Both the position numbers and the translations under genes were made by a program. The notes beneath the pieces are model-generated. The model saw nothing but the letters and a program-made list of their open reading frames with translations. It made no database searches and was not told where the DNA came from. Positions 38,401-47,105 of a stretch of 64,000 bases of DNA are shown in pieces. Position 1 is the stretch's first letter, and every line of letters starts with the position of its first letter. Source of the DNA: Sphingomonas sp. 7/4-4 (GTDB lineage Bacteria > Pseudomonadota > Alphaproteobacteria > Sphingomonadales > Sphingomonadaceae); the NCBI RefSeq assembly GCF_027941955.1, contig NZ_CP115960.1, positions 558,001-622,000 of the forward strand, written 5' to 3'.

Positions 38401-38535
38401 ATGTTCTTCAACGTGACCAACCTGTTCAACCGCTGGCCGCTGCTGGTGCCCGAGACCGGCAACGCCTCGAACAGCACCTATTCGGACATGCTCGGCCGGC
38501 AGTTCCGCGTCGGCATCCGCTTCAACCTGAAGTGA
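35498..38535 (+). CDS. TonB-dependent outer-membrane receptor 3 (one apparent frameshift)
   Basis: 1012 residues after restoring one G. Signal peptide 1-32 (ending PAAAQ), TonB-box-like 'DELVVTGTRI', plug with 'LRNLGEGRTLVLLDGRRSV' and 'VEVVTGGASAAYGSDAVGG', and a barrel ending '...RQFRVGIRFNLK'. The break is at 36170-36174 (GGGGG), after GKSFAGG; the next frame continues RGHFLFNAEKAHQDG, the sequence expected in this family. Start ATG at 35498. It is divergent from the penicillin-acylase family gene. The frameshift is of the homopolymer type seen throughout, so a functional gene is assumed. Confidence 0.9.
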
Positions 38536-38573
38536 GGGGGCGGGCGCTAGGCTGAGGATTCATATTCAAAAAA

Positions 38574-38601
38574 CGTCATCCCCGCGAAAGCGGGGATGAC
38601 G
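38574..38601. repeat. 12-bp perfect hairpin with GAAA loop, related to the 82-bp repeat
   Basis: CGTCATCCCCGC-gaaa-GCGGGGATGACG is a perfect 12-bp stem with a GNRA-type tetraloop. The outer GTCATCCC and GGGATGAC match the ends of the 82-bp repeat family. It is 38 bp after the TonB receptor 3 stop codon and may act as its terminator or 3' stabiliser. Confidence 0.8.
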
Positions 38602-38652
38602 AAGAGAGGACGAGCCCGTTAGTCAGATCAACAGCTTGAATAGGTTCTCAAC

Positions 38653-39351
38653 CTAGCGCCCACGGACCGGCGCCAGCACCACGGTCTCGCCGCCGCGCGC
38701 AGTCATCACCAGCTTGCCGTTTCGGTTGCGGCTCACGCTCAGCGGCTGGCCGAACAGCTTGATCAGTTTCTGCTCCTGCGTGTTGAGCGTACCCGGGCAC
38801 GCGCGCCGCGTCGTCGCCAGCGGTCCGGCGGTCAGCCGGCCGCGCTCGAAGCGGAAGCCGCCGTTGAAATTGTTGCAGCCGGTGCTGCCGCTCATCTTCG
38901 TGTTGGTGAAGGACACGCGCGGGTTGCTTTGTGCCACCGGCGGGCGCCCGGCGATGGACTGGATCCTCCACTCGCCCTCGATCACCGAACTCGGCGCGGG
39001 CCGCTCGGACAGCACATCACCGCCACAGCCACGCAGCGTGCGCCCGCGCAGGGTCACCGTGACGGTGTCGTGGAAGGTCCGGTCGCTCATCCCGTCGCTG
39101 CACTCGACATGGGTGATGTCCACCGTCAGGCCGCGCGTCACATAGCGCTCGCCATTGAAGCCGACGATCGGCCGCGGCTTGGCGACGGTGACCACGCGCC
39201 CCTCTGCGGGCTGGTAGCGAATCCGACTGCCGTCGATCGTCAGCGACCAGAACGGTTCGGTGCCGAGCGCGCGATAGGGCTGGGCGTTCGACTGGGCCAA
39301 GGCGGGCAGGGCGGCCAGCGTCAGCAGTCCGGCGGCGGCGATCTTGATCAT
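38653..39351 (-). CDS. META-domain (HslJ-like) envelope protein
   Basis: A 232-residue protein with a signal peptide (1-20, ending PALAQ). The N-terminal half ('YRALGTEPFWSLTIDGSRI') resembles the COG3650-type domain and the C-terminal half is a META/HslJ domain with 'GEWRIQSIAGRPPV', 'SGSTGCNNFNGGF' and 'ATTRRACPG', including the conserved Cys pair. Related HslJ proteins are heat-induced envelope proteins linked to novobiocin tolerance in E. coli. The ATG at 39351 is chosen because GAGGGAG lies 8 bases before it and gives a proper signal peptide; the longer frame does not. Intact. Confidence 0.88.
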   Translation of the reverse strand: MIKIAAAGLLTLAALPALAQSNAQPYRALGTEPFWSLTIDGSRIRYQPAEGRVVTVAKPRPIVGFNGERYVTRGLTVDITHVECSDGMSDRTFHDTVTVTLRGRTLRGCGGDVLSERPAPSSVIEGEWRIQSIAGRPPVAQSNPRVSFTNTKMSGSTGCNNFNGGFRFERGRLTAGPLATTRRACPGTLNTQEQKLIKLFGQPLSVSRNRNGKLVMTARGGETVVLAPVRGR

Positions 39352-39495
39352 GATATTTCTCCCTCTTCGCGGCTTTTCTGCCGCCACGCGGCTGAACCGC
39401 ACGTGGCCGTAACGATCGGCGCCCGTTCAGGATGCTGGCAATGTAGGATTTGCCGTGCCAGCCTCATACCAGCTCTTTGACATCGTCCGGCCCCG

Positions 39496-39524
39496 TCAAC
39501 AAACCCACGCACGAATATTATAAT
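39496..39524 (+). promoter_or_regulatory. Candidate sigma-70 promoter reading into the 58-bp repeat
   Basis: A consensus -10 hexamer TATAAT (39519-39524) is preceded at 17 bp by TCAACA (39496-39501, 4 of 6 matches to TTGACA). It points rightward, into repeat copy B and antisense to the 3' end of the methyltransferase gene. The stretch is very A+T-rich for this genome. It may drive a small RNA. Confidence 0.4.
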
Positions 39525-39525
39525 T

Positions 39526-39583
39526 CCGCGCAACGGAATTTCACGATTCGCGGGCAAAGTGCGAAGTTAAGCGCCGCGAATCC
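39526..39583 (-). repeat. 58-bp intergenic repeat, copy B
   Basis: On the minus strand this matches copy A (7427-7484) at 54 of 58 positions. It contains the last codons and the TAA stop of the methyltransferase gene, so the repeat has supplied, or been captured as, that gene's end (...RIRGA-stop). Confidence 0.85.
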
Positions 39584-40370
39584 TACTCAGCACCTCATAT
39601 GCCATCACTGCCGTGGCGACCGCCGCATTGAGGCTGTCGGCTTTGCCGAGCATCGGGATCTTGACCAGCAGGTCGCATTCTTCGGCCATGAAGTCGGGCA
39701 TGCCCTGCGCCTCATTGCCGGTGAGCAGGAAGGTCAGCGCCTGATAGGCCGGCGCCTTATAGTCGTGCTCGGTGTCGAGGCTCAGGCCCACCAACTGCCC
39801 CGGCCCCGCACGCAGCCATGGCACGAACTCGGCCCAGCTCGCCTTGGCGACCGGCACCGTGAACAGCGCCCCCATGCTCGCGCGCACGGCTTCCACCGAG
39901 AAGGGATCGACGCAGTCGTCGATCAGGATCAGCCCGCCCGCGCCGACCGCGTCGCCGGTGCGCAGGATCGTGCCCAGATTGCCCGGATCGCGCAGCCGCT
40001 CGGCGACCAGCCAGATCGGCGCGGCGGCGCGGTCCAGATCGGCCAGCCCGAGCGCGAACTCGGGATAGACGCCCACCACGGCGCCCGGATTATCCTTGCC
40101 GGACAGCTTGGAGAGGATGTCGGCATTGGTCTCGATCGCCTCGCCGCCCATCGCCTCGGTGGCCTCGACCAGCGCCCGCACCAGCGGGTGGCTCGCCATA
40201 TCCCTGGCGAAGAACAGGAACTCGGGCAGCCGCCCAGCCTCGCGCGCCTCGGTCAGGATGCGCAGCCCCTCTGCGAGGAACAATCCTTCCTCGCGCCGGT
40301 GCCGCTTGTCGCGCAGCAGCCGGACGCGCTTGATCAGCGGATTGGAAAAGGCGGTTATCTCGCGGGGCAT
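39567..40370 (-). CDS. SpoU/TrmH-family RNA 2'-O-methyltransferase
   Basis: A 267-residue SPOUT methyltransferase. The N-terminal substrate-binding domain ('ITAFSNPLIKRVRLLRDKRHRREEGLFLAEG') precedes the catalytic knot with motif 1 'AERLRDPGNLGTILRTGDAVG', motif 2 'FLLTGNEAQGMPD' and motif 3 'IPMLGKADSLNAAVATAVMAYE'. It transfers a methyl group from SAM to a ribose 2'-OH in rRNA or tRNA; the exact target is not predictable. It is intact. The terminal codons lie inside the 58-bp repeat copy B. It is upstream of no close partner on the minus strand and is followed by the META gene after a spacer. Confidence 0.92.
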   Translation of the reverse strand: MPREITAFSNPLIKRVRLLRDKRHRREEGLFLAEGLRILTEAREAGRLPEFLFFARDMASHPLVRALVEATEAMGGEAIETNADILSKLSGKDNPGAVVGVYPEFALGLADLDRAAAPIWLVAERLRDPGNLGTILRTGDAVGAGGLILIDDCVDPFSVEAVRASMGALFTVPVAKASWAEFVPWLRAGPGQLVGLSLDTEHDYKAPAYQALTFLLTGNEAQGMPDFMAEECDLLVKIPMLGKADSLNAAVATAVMAYEVLSRIRGA

Positions 40371-40384
40371 GGGGAAGCCTTAAC

Positions 40385-40470
40385 CCGTTCGCCCTGAGCT
40401 TGTCGAAGGGCTCTTCTTCTTTGGTGGAAAATCGATCGAGAAGGTGCTTCGACAAGCTCAGCACGAACGG
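40385..40470. repeat. 86-bp inverted repeat of the 'GAGCTTGTCGAAG' type
   Basis: The left arm 40385-40411 contains CCTGAGCTTGTCGAAG and the right arm 40444-40470 contains CTTCGACAAGCTCAG, giving a 27-bp near-perfect inverted pair with a 32-base loop. Arms of this sequence are widespread REP-like elements in proteobacterial genomes. It lies in the spacer between the HPr gene 3' end and the methyltransferase start. Confidence 0.85.
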
Positions 40471-40484
40471 ATCGGGGTGCTCCG

Positions 40485-40757
40485 CTATTCCTCGCCGAAG
40501 CGCGCCTCGACGAGCTCCGCCAGCGCCTGCACGGCTTCGTGCGCGCCGTCGCCCTCGGCGCTGATCGTGATCGAATCGCCCTTGGCGGCGCCGAGCATCA
40601 TCAAATCGAGGATCGAAGTGCCCGAGGCGCTCGATCCATCCTTCTCGACGATGAGCTCGACCGGCTGGCCGGTGGCGAGCGTGACGAACGCCATGCTGGC
40701 ACGGGCATGCAGGCCGCGGCGGTTCTCGATCATCACGGTACGGATCGCCCGGCTCAC
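40485..40757 (-). CDS. ptsH: HPr phosphocarrier protein
   Basis: A 90-residue HPr. The active-site segment RRGLHARASM places the phosphorylated His at 17, and GTSILDLMML places the regulatory Ser at 48, the residue phosphorylated by HprK. Start GTG at 40757 overlaps the EIIA stop by four bases (GTGA). In alphaproteobacteria lacking sugar PTS permeases this protein works in a regulatory PTS with EIIA and HprK, sensing nitrogen and carbon state, upstream of ChvGI. It is the last gene of the hprK-rapZ-EIIA-ptsH unit. Intact. Confidence 0.95.
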   Translation of the reverse strand: MSRAIRTVMIENRRGLHARASMAFVTLATGQPVELIVEKDGSSASGTSILDLMMLGAAKGDSITISAEGDGAHEAVQALAELVEARFGEE

Positions 40758-41161
40758 GCGGCGGCCTCTCCCAATACCTCGGATGCGACGGTGATGTATT
40801 TGCGCCCCGCGTCGCGCGCGGCGGCGACGGCTTCGGTCACCTTCATCGTCTTGCGCGCGCTGCCCAGCCGGATCAACATCGGCAAGTTGATCCCGGCGAT
40901 CACTTCGACCCGACCCGCCTCCATCAACGAGATGGCAAGGTTCGAGGGCGTGCCGCCGAACAGGTCGCTCAGCACGATCACGCCGCGACCCTCATCGACG
41001 CGCGCGATCGCCGCGGCGATGTCCGCGCGGCGGGCCTCCATATCGTCGTCGGGGCCGATGGAGATCGGTTCGATCCGCTCCTGCTGGCCCACCACATGTT
41101 CCATCGCGACCACGAACTCTTCGGCGAGTCGTCCGTGCGTCACGAGCACCAAACCAATCAT
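40754..41161 (-). CDS. PTS EIIA component, mannose (EIIA-Man) family
   Basis: A 135-residue single-domain EIIA-Man homologue. The phosphorylated His is His9 (LVLVTHGRLAEE), and 'VIVLSDLFGGTPSNLA' is the family hallmark. It accepts phosphate from HPr. In this cluster it has no EIIB/C/D partners and is presumed regulatory. The ATG at 41161 is one base beyond the rapZ stop, and its stop overlaps ptsH, so the four genes are tightly coupled. Intact. Confidence 0.95.
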   Translation of the reverse strand: MIGLVLVTHGRLAEEFVVAMEHVVGQQERIEPISIGPDDDMEARRADIAAAIARVDEGRGVIVLSDLFGGTPSNLAISLMEAGRVEVIAGINLPMLIRLGSARKTMKVTEAVAAARDAGRKYITVASEVLGEAAA

Positions 41162-41162
41162 C

Positions 41163-42095
41163 TCAAACTCCGCCCCCTGATATGGTCACCGGGGTCCCCT
41201 CCAGCGAGTCCTGCGGCGCGGTCTGCAAATCGCGGTGCATCACCGTGGGCGAAAATCCCTCCTCGCGCAACCGCCGCGCCATCCGTTCGGCGACGTGAAC
41301 CGAGCGATGGCGGCCCCCGTACACCCGAATGCGGCGGTAACATATGCCTTTCCCTCAGCCTGATAGCGCGGAAGCAGCAGCAGCAGCAACGCCTCGATCT
41401 GCGCCATCGCCTGTCCATAAGCGGGATCGTCCGCGATATAGGCCGAGACCTCGTCGTCCCGTCCTGTCCCGGGACGAAGCGACTCCACCCAATGCGGATT
41501 GCGCAGAAAACGCATGTCGAAGACCAGGTCGGCGTCGCGCGGCAATCCGCGGGCGAGATCCGAACGAAGTGATCGTCAGCACCGTCTTGCCCATCCCGTC
41601 GCCCGCGAAGGTCGAGCGGATCTGCTGCTGCAGCTCGTTGGAGGAGAGGCTGGTGGTGTCGATCAGCCGGTTGGACCAGCGCCGGAGCGGCATGAGCAGC
41701 TCGCGCTCGCGGGCGATGCCGTCGCTCGCCGGCCGATCCTGCGCCAGCGGATGGCGGCGGCGCGTCTCCGAATAGCGCCGCTCGAGCTCGGCGCCGGCGC
41801 ATTCGAGGAACAGCGTGCCGACGTGGTGGCCGTCCTCGCTCAGCTTCTTGATGCGCCGGACGATGCTCTCGGCGTCGAAACCGCGAGTCTGCGTGCCGAT
41901 GCCGAGCGCGAGCGGGCGCTCGTCATCGCCGTCGGCGCCTTCGCCGGGCGGGGTATCGAGCAGGCGGTTGAGCAGCAGAAGCGGCAGATTGTCGACTGTT
42001 TCCCAGCCCAGATCCTCGAGCGTCCTGAGCACGGTCGATTTGCCGGCGCCCGACATGCCCGTGACGAGCAGGATATGCTTGGGGCGACGGTTCAC
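41163..42095 (-). CDS. rapZ: RNase adapter protein RapZ (two apparent frameshifts)
   Basis: 310 residues after correction. The P-loop GMSGAGKS is at 13-20, and the following 'LEDLGWETVDNLPLLLL', 'GFDAESIVRRIKKL', 'TLFLECAGAELERRYSETRRRHPL' and C-terminal 'GCTGGRHRSVHVAE' blocks are diagnostic. RapZ binds nucleotides and, in enterics, presents the GlmZ sRNA to RNase E to control GlmS; the alphaproteobacterial role is less clear. Breaks: 41554-41560 (GAGATC where GAATC restores SFGFARGLP) and 41314-41318 (one C missing). The two cancel, giving 311 codons. Start GTG at 42095 overlaps the hprK stop (GTGA). Confidence 0.92.
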
Positions 42096-42535
42096 TGCGT
42101 TGCCCGCTTGACCGCCAACTCCACCTTTATCGGCGCGGAGGGCTCGAGCGCGGCCAGCGCCAGCACCGGCACGTCGATTCCCGCAATGCGCCGCGTCCGC
42201 GCATCCTCGGGGAAAGCGGGCGGGGCGTCGAGGATGACGATCAGCAGGTCCACCGGAACGCGCTCCACACTGGGCATCTCGACAATGCCCAGCCCGCGCA
42301 CTTCGATCCGTCCGGCCAGATGTGCCGGCGCGCTGGCGAGCAGTGCCTTGTCGCTGCGCTGGCAGATCACCTGACCGTCGGCGACCAGCGCGGCGCCGCG
42401 ATCGATCAGGCGCAAGGCGAGATCGGACTTGCCCTCGCCCGAACGCCCCTCGATCAGCACCGCGCGCCCGCCGATCGCCACGCAAGCGCCGTGCACCGTC
42501 TCGGAAGAGACCTCCGGAAGCCTGGCTTCAGGCAT
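42092..42535 (-). CDS. hprK: HPr kinase/phosphorylase, C-terminal-domain-only type
   Basis: A 147-residue short HprK, as in other alphaproteobacteria, which lack the N-terminal domain of the Firmicute enzyme. Walker A GRSGEGKS is at 30-37, followed by 'DLALRLIDRGAALVADGQ' and 'GLGIVEMP'. It phosphorylates HPr on Ser48. It overlaps the chvG stop by one base (TGATG) and the rapZ start by four. Intact. Confidence 0.93.
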   Translation of the reverse strand: MPEARLPEVSSETVHGACVAIGGRAVLIEGRSGEGKSDLALRLIDRGAALVADGQVICQRSDKALLASAPAHLAGRIEVRGLGIVEMPSVERVPVDLLIVILDAPPAFPEDARTRRIAGIDVPVLALAALEPSAPIKVELAVKRATQ

Positions 42536-44109
42536 CAGTCGCGCTCCGCCAAAGGCAGGCGCACCACGAATCGAGCTCCGCGCAACCGATCTTCTCTCGT
42601 TTCCACTGAAATGCTCCCCTGATGGCCTTCGACGATGGTGCGTGCGATGGCAAGGCCTAGCCCGGAATGCTGACCAAAGGCTTCACTCTCCGGGCGGACC
42701 GAATGGAATCGCCGGAAGATCGCGTCGCGCGCTTCTTCGGGCACGCCCGGGCCTTCGTCCTCGACCCGCACCACCAAAGTCTCGCGGTAGGACACGGCCG
42801 AAATCGTGATCAGGCCGTTCGGGGGCGAGAAGGAGACGGCGTTCTCGATCAAATTCTCGAACACGCGTTCGAGCCGCGCGCCCTCGCCGAGCACGATCAG
42901 CGGCGCGTTCGGGCGGCGATCGAAGACGATGCGGATGCCGTTCGCGAGTCCGCGGGCTTCGCGCTGGTCGAGCAGCGCCTGGATCATCGCGCCGACATCC
43001 ACCGGCTCGAACGTCGCCCGGCTGAGCTGCGCGTCGAGGCGCGACGCATCGGAGATGTCGGTGATCAAGCGGTCCAGCCGGTGAACGTCGTCGCGGACGA
43101 TCGCCAGCAATTGCTCCTGCAGCTCGGGGTCCTTGACCTTGGACAGGCCTTCCACTGCCGAACGCAGCGAAGCCAGCGGGTTCTTGAGCTCGTGCGTCAC
43201 ATCGGCGGCGAAGCTCTCGGTCGCGTCGATTCGCGCGCGAAGCGCCTGGCTCATGTCCGAAAGCGCGCGGGCGAGCATGCCGATCTCGTCGCTGCGCTCG
43301 GGCAATCGCGGCACCACCACTTCGCGCGCGCGCCCCAGCCGGACGCGCACCGCGGCCCGCGCGAGGCGGCGCAGCGGCCGCACGATCGTCCGCGCAAGGA
43401 ACAGCGAGAGCAGGATCGAAAGCAGCGAGACGATTGCGAGCACCACGCTCAACCGGAAGCGCTCGGAACGCACCGTCTGGGTGATGTCGCGGGCGTTGAC
43501 CGTGGTCATCACCACCCCGAGCTGGGTGATCGGCGCCGCGGCGGTGATCACCGGCGTACGATCGGGCGCACGCCACACCGTGGCGGGCGTACCATGCGTC
43601 TCCCGCGCGGTGCGGACATCGGGCCATTCCATGCCGCCGTCGCGCGGTTTTTCCCGATAAAGCGGCGGACGGTCGGTGCCCACGACCGTGTCGATCACCG
43701 CGTCGAGGAAGCGGGCAGTGGACTGGTTGAACGGGTCCTTGTCGGGATCGCGCAGAACCAGGTTGCGCAGCCCCAGTTCGTGGCTGTCGGTGATCAGCTT
43801 GCCGTCCTCGTCGAACAGGCGGATCCGCGTGCCGGTGTCGCGGGCGAGGCTGAGTACGAGCAGGTCGCGCCGCTCGGGCGTGGCCGAGGCGATGGCCTGG
43901 GCGATCAGCCGAACCTCGCCGCGTGCCTCCGCCACCCGGCTGTCGACGATCCTGCTGCGATAGGAATCGAGATAGAAGAAGCCGCTGCCGAGCAATGCGA
44001 GCGCGAAGATGTTGACCGCCAGAATCCTCGGCGTGAGGCTGACGCGGTTCGACCATTTGAGCGCGAGGTCGCGCTCGCTATTCGTCCGAGAAGCGGTAAC
44101 CGGCGCCAT
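42535..44109 (-). CDS. chvG: Sensor histidine kinase ChvG/ExoS
   Basis: A 524-residue membrane sensor. The first transmembrane helix is at about 28-48 ('[17 protein letters not shown]'), then a periplasmic domain with '[21 protein letters not shown]', a second helix ('[20 protein letters not shown]'), HAMP, the H-box [12 protein letters not shown] with His306, and the ATPase motifs '[10 protein letters not shown]', '[10 protein letters not shown]' and '[11 protein letters not shown]'. In Rhizobiaceae ChvG responds to acidic pH and envelope stress. The ATG at 44109 (overlap of 32 bases with chvI) is chosen; an alternative is 44127. It is coupled to chvI upstream and hprK downstream. Confidence 0.93.
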   Translation of the reverse strand: MAPVTASRTNSERDLALKWSNRVSLTPRILAVNIFALALLGSGFFYLDSYRSRIVDSRVAEARGEVRLIAQAIASATPERRDLLVLSLARDTGTRIRLFDEDGKLITDSHELGLRNLVLRDPDKDPFNQSTARFLDAVIDTVVGTDRPPLYREKPRDGGMEWPDVRTARETHGTPATVWRAPDRTPVITAAAPITQLGVVMTTVNARDITQTVRSERFRLSVVLAIVSLLSILLSLFLARTIVRPLRRLARAAVRVRLGRAREVVVPRLPERSDEIGMLARALSDMSQALRARIDATESFAADVTHELKNPLASLRSAVEGLSKVKDPELQEQLLAIVRDDVHRLDRLITDISDASRLDAQLSRATFEPVDVGAMIQALLDQREARGLANGIRIVFDRRPNAPLIVLGEGARLERVFENLIENAVSFSPPNGLITISAVSYRETLVVRVEDEGPGVPEEARDAIFRRFHSVRPESEAFGQHSGLGLAIARTIVEGHQGSISVETREDRLRGARFVVRLPLAERD

Positions 44110-44788
44110 ACAGCGTTTCGATAGCATCGAACTCCGGATCGACCTGCCGGAATTTGCGCCGCACGCGCTTGATGTGGCTGTCTATGGTGCGATCGTCGAC
44201 ATAGATGTCGTCCTGATAGGCGGCATCCATCAGCTGGTTGCGCGTCTTCACGATGCCCGGGCGCTGCGCCAGCGTCTCGAGGATCAGGAATTCGGTGACC
44301 GTCAGCGTCACGTTGGTGCCGCCCCAGGTCACGCGGTGCCGCGCCGGATCCATGGTCAGCCGCCCGCGATCGAGGATCTCGGCCGGCTCCTGCGGATCGG
44401 AGCCCTCGACGGCCGGCTGCACTGCCTCGGTGCGGCGCAGGATCGCGCGGATGCGGGCGATCAGCAGCCGCTGGCTGAACGGCTTGGCGATATAGTCGTC
44501 GGCACCCATCGCCAGGCCGAGCGCCTCGTCGAGCTCGTCGTCCTTGCTGGTGAGGAAGATCACCGGGATCGCGCTTTTCTCGCGCAGCCGCCGCAGCAGC
44601 TCGAGCCCGTCCATCTTGGGCATCTTGATGTCGAGCACGGCCAGGTCGGGCGGATTCTCGATCAGCGCCTTCAACGCGCTTTCGCCGTCCGAATAGACGC
44701 GGGTGAGGAACCCCTCGGTCTGGAGCGCGATGGAGACCGAGGTCAGGATGTTGCGGTCGTCATCGACCAGCGCGATCGTCGCGGTCAT
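44078..44788 (-). CDS. chvI: Response regulator ChvI
   Basis: A 236-residue OmpR-type regulator. Receiver domain: acidic pocket DDD at 10-12 with phospho-acceptor Asp53 ([11 protein letters not shown]), Thr in '[10 protein letters not shown]' and Lys in 'DYIAKPFS'. The C-terminal winged helix has '[27 protein letters not shown]' and '[18 protein letters not shown]'. The ATG at 44788 gives the N-terminus normal for ChvI; a start at 44824 would add 12 residues. It is divergent from pckA, as in rhizobia, and leads the chvG-hprK-rapZ-EIIA-ptsH series. Confidence 0.95.
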   Translation of the reverse strand: MTATIALVDDDRNILTSVSIALQTEGFLTRVYSDGESALKALIENPPDLAVLDIKMPKMDGLELLRRLREKSAIPVIFLTSKDDELDEALGLAMGADDYIAKPFSQRLLIARIRAILRRTEAVQPAVEGSDPQEPAEILDRGRLTMDPARHRVTWGGTNVTLTVTEFLILETLAQRPGIVKTRNQLMDAAYQDDIYVDDRTIDSHIKRVRRKFRQVDPEFDAIETLYGAGYRFSDE

Positions 44789-44967
44789 GCCGGGCAGCGT
44801 GCGTGGCTTGGAAGCATCACCCACGGGTTAAAGCAAAGTCGCGTCCGGCTCAATCGGTTGACAACGCTTACCCGCATTGACGCCCTTTGCGCGCGCTGCC
44901 TAAGGCAATGTCATTGATAACGCGGCCCCGCCTTCGGGAAAGGGGCCCGCGATTAGGAGTTGGACCT
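44789..44967. promoter_or_regulatory. Divergent promoter region of chvI and pckA
   Basis: This 179-bp spacer must hold both promoters. A TTGACA hexamer at 44858-44863 points rightward toward pckA, with no good -10 hexamer at standard distance. The pckA ribosome site AGGAG is at 44956-44960. Nothing else is recognisable. Confidence 0.4.
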
Positions 44968-46581
44968 GTGACCAAGCGCACCCCGCGCCACGGTCTCGAT
45001 GCCCAGGGCATCGAGACCGGCGCTAAGCTATTCTGGAATCTCGAAACCGCGCCCCTGGTGGAGCACGCCGTCCATCGCGGCGAAGGCAAGCTCGCCAAGG
45101 ACGGACCATTGGTGGTCGCCACCGGCAAGCACACCGGCCGCTCGGCCAACGACAAGTTCATCGTCCGCGACGCCGGGACCGAAGACACCGTCTGGTGGGG
45201 CAAGAGCAATCGCCCGATGCGCCCGGAGCATTTCGCCGCGCTCAAGGCCGATTTCCTCGCCACGCTCGCGCAGCGCGAAACCCTGTTCGTCCAGGACCTG
45301 TATGGCGGCTCGCAGCCCGAGCACCGGGTCAATGTCCGCGTGATCAACGAGCTCGCGTGGCACAATCTGTTCATCCGCACGATGCTCGTCCGCCCCGACG
45401 AGAGCGAGCTCGACTGGTTCGCGCCCGAATACACCATCATCGATTTGCCCAGCTTCCGCGCCGATCCCGAACGCCACGGCACGCGCAGCGAAACCGTGAT
45501 CGCCGTCAACTTGACCGACAAGCTGATCCTGATCGGCGGCACGGCCTATGCCGGCGAGATGAAGAAGAGCGTGTTCGGCCTGCTCAACTATCTGCTCCCG
45601 CCCAAGGGCGTGATGCCGATGCATTGCTCGGCCAATATCGGCCCCGCCGGCGATACCGCGGTGTTCTTCGGCCTTTCGGGCACCGGCAAGACGACGCTTT
45701 CGGCCGATGCCAGCCGCACGCTGATCGGCGACGACGAGCATGGCTGGTCGGACAGCGCGGTCTTCAATTTCGAAGGCGGCTGCTACGCCAAGATGATCCG
45801 CCTCTCCCCCGAGGCCGAGCCCGAGATCTTCGCGACCACGAAGCGCTTCGGCACAGTGCTCGAGAATGTCGTGATGGACCCGGAGAGCCGCCAGCTCGAT
45901 CTCGACGACGCGGGCCTCGCCGAGAACAGCCGCGGTGCCTATCCGATCGACTTCATTCCGAACACTTCGGCCCATAATCTGGGGCCGGTGCCGAAGAACA
46001 TCATCTTCCTCACCGCCGACGCCTTCGGAGTCATGCCGCCGATCGCGAAGCTCACGCCCGAGCAGGCGATGTATCATTTCCTGTCGGGCTATACCGCCAA
46101 GGTGGCCGGCACCGAGATCGGCGTGACCGAGCCCGAGGCGACCTTCTCGACCTGCTTCGGCGCCGCCTTCATGCCGCGCCATCCTTCCGAATATGGCAAT
46201 CTGCTCAAGGAGCGGATCGCCAGAGGCGGCGTTAATTGCTGGCTGGTCAATACCGGCTGGGCAGGGGGCATGGCCACCCAGGCCGGGATCAAGCGGATGC
46301 CGATCAAGCTTACCCGCGCGCTGCTGGGCGCCGCGCTCGACGGCAGCCTGAACCATGCCGAGTTCCGCATCGATCCCAATTTCGGCTTCAAGGTGCCGGT
46401 AAGCGTCGCCGGCGTGGATTCGTCGGTGCTCGATCCGCGCGAGAGCTGGGCGAACAAGACCCAATACGACACCATTGCGGCGAAACTGGTCGACCTGTTC
46501 AACGAGAACTTCGCTCAGTTCGCCGATCATGTCGACGAGAGCGTGCGACAATCGGCACCGCGCGCCCCGCTACCCGCCTGA
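44968..46581 (+). CDS. pckA: Phosphoenolpyruvate carboxykinase (ATP)
   Basis: A 537-residue gluconeogenic enzyme converting oxaloacetate and ATP to phosphoenolpyruvate and CO2. The ATP-type signature is clear: '[13 protein letters not shown]' (P-loop), '[10 protein letters not shown]' (metal binding), '[10 protein letters not shown]', and earlier '[16 protein letters not shown]'. Start GTG at 44968 with AGGAG 7 bases upstream. It is divergent from chvI, the arrangement conserved across alphaproteobacteria, where ChvI and the PTS influence central carbon genes. It is followed by a 14-bp inverted repeat. Intact. Confidence 0.97.
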   Translation: MTKRTPRHGLDAQGIETGAKLFWNLETAPLVEHAVHRGEGKLAKDGPLVVATGKHTGRSANDKFIVRDAGTEDTVWWGKSNRPMRPEHFAALKADFLATLAQRETLFVQDLYGGSQPEHRVNVRVINELAWHNLFIRTMLVRPDESELDWFAPEYTIIDLPSFRADPERHGTRSETVIAVNLTDKLILIGGTAYAGEMKKSVFGLLNYLLPPKGVMPMHCSANIGPAGDTAVFFGLSGTGKTTLSADASRTLIGDDEHGWSDSAVFNFEGGCYAKMIRLSPEAEPEIFATTKRFGTVLENVVMDPESRQLDLDDAGLAENSRGAYPIDFIPNTSAHNLGPVPKNIIFLTADAFGVMPPIAKLTPEQAMYHFLSGYTAKVAGTEIGVTEPEATFSTCFGAAFMPRHPSEYGNLLKERIARGGVNCWLVNTGWAGGMATQAGIKRMPIKLTRALLGAALDGSLNHAEFRIDPNFGFKVPVSVAGVDSSVLDPRESWANKTQYDTIAAKLVDLFNENFAQFADHVDESVRQSAPRAPLPA

Positions 46582-46587
46582 CTTGCC

Positions 46588-46627
46588 CGGTCATCGATCG
46601 GACCTCTAGGAACCCGATCGATGACCG
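46588..46627. repeat. 14-bp perfect inverted repeat overlapping the start of the next gene
   Basis: 46588-46601 (CGGTCATCGATCGG) and 46614-46627 (its inverse complement) are separated by a 12-base loop. The right arm contains the ATG at 46621 of the following gene, and the loop carries its AGGAA ribosome site. It could be the pckA terminator (no T run) or a translation-control hairpin. Confidence 0.7.
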
Positions 46628-47071
46628 ACTTCTCCCCGCCTGTTCACCTCCGATGCCGAGGTCATTCGTCTCGGCGAAGGGCTGCTTGCGTGCAGCCTCG
46701 CCAAGGAGGACTGGACGCATGAGGCGCACCTTGCGGCCTGCCTCTATTTGCTGATGCGTCGGCCCGACGTGGATGTCGACGCGGAGATCGCCGGGATCAT
46801 CTCGCGTTTCAACGAGAGCGTCGGCGGCGTGAACGACGATCAAGGCGGCTATCACGACACGATCACCCGCACCTGGCTCGCGGGCGTGCGGCTGTTCCTG
46901 CGCGCGCCTCCCGAAGGCGGCCTCGCCGATCGGGTCAACGCGCTGCTGGTCTCGCCGGTGGGTCGTCGCGATTGGCCACTCGGCTTCTATAGTCGCGAGC
47001 GGCTCTTCTCGGTGGCGGCCCGCCGAGGCTTTGTCGAACCGGACCGTGCGCCTTTACCAGCGATGTGCTAA
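46621..47071 (+). CDS. Conserved hypothetical protein (apparent frameshift near the start)
   Basis: About 149 residues if one base is removed near 46634-46640 (TCTCCCCGCC). The N-terminus MTDFSP must then change frame to continue FTSDAEVIRLGEGLLACSL. The body contains 'WTHEAHLAACLYLLMR', 'FNESVGGVNDDQGGYHDTITRTWLAGVRL' and 'RRDWPLGFYSRERLFSVAARRGFVEPD'. No catalytic motif or membrane segment. I recall similar sequences as unnamed proteins in sphingomonads but cannot name a family. It sits 39 bp after pckA. The frame break is near C runs, like others in the window. Confidence 0.65.
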
Positions 47072-47105
47072 CGAGTCGCGGCAGCGTTCACCCAGGAGAT
47101 CCGCG

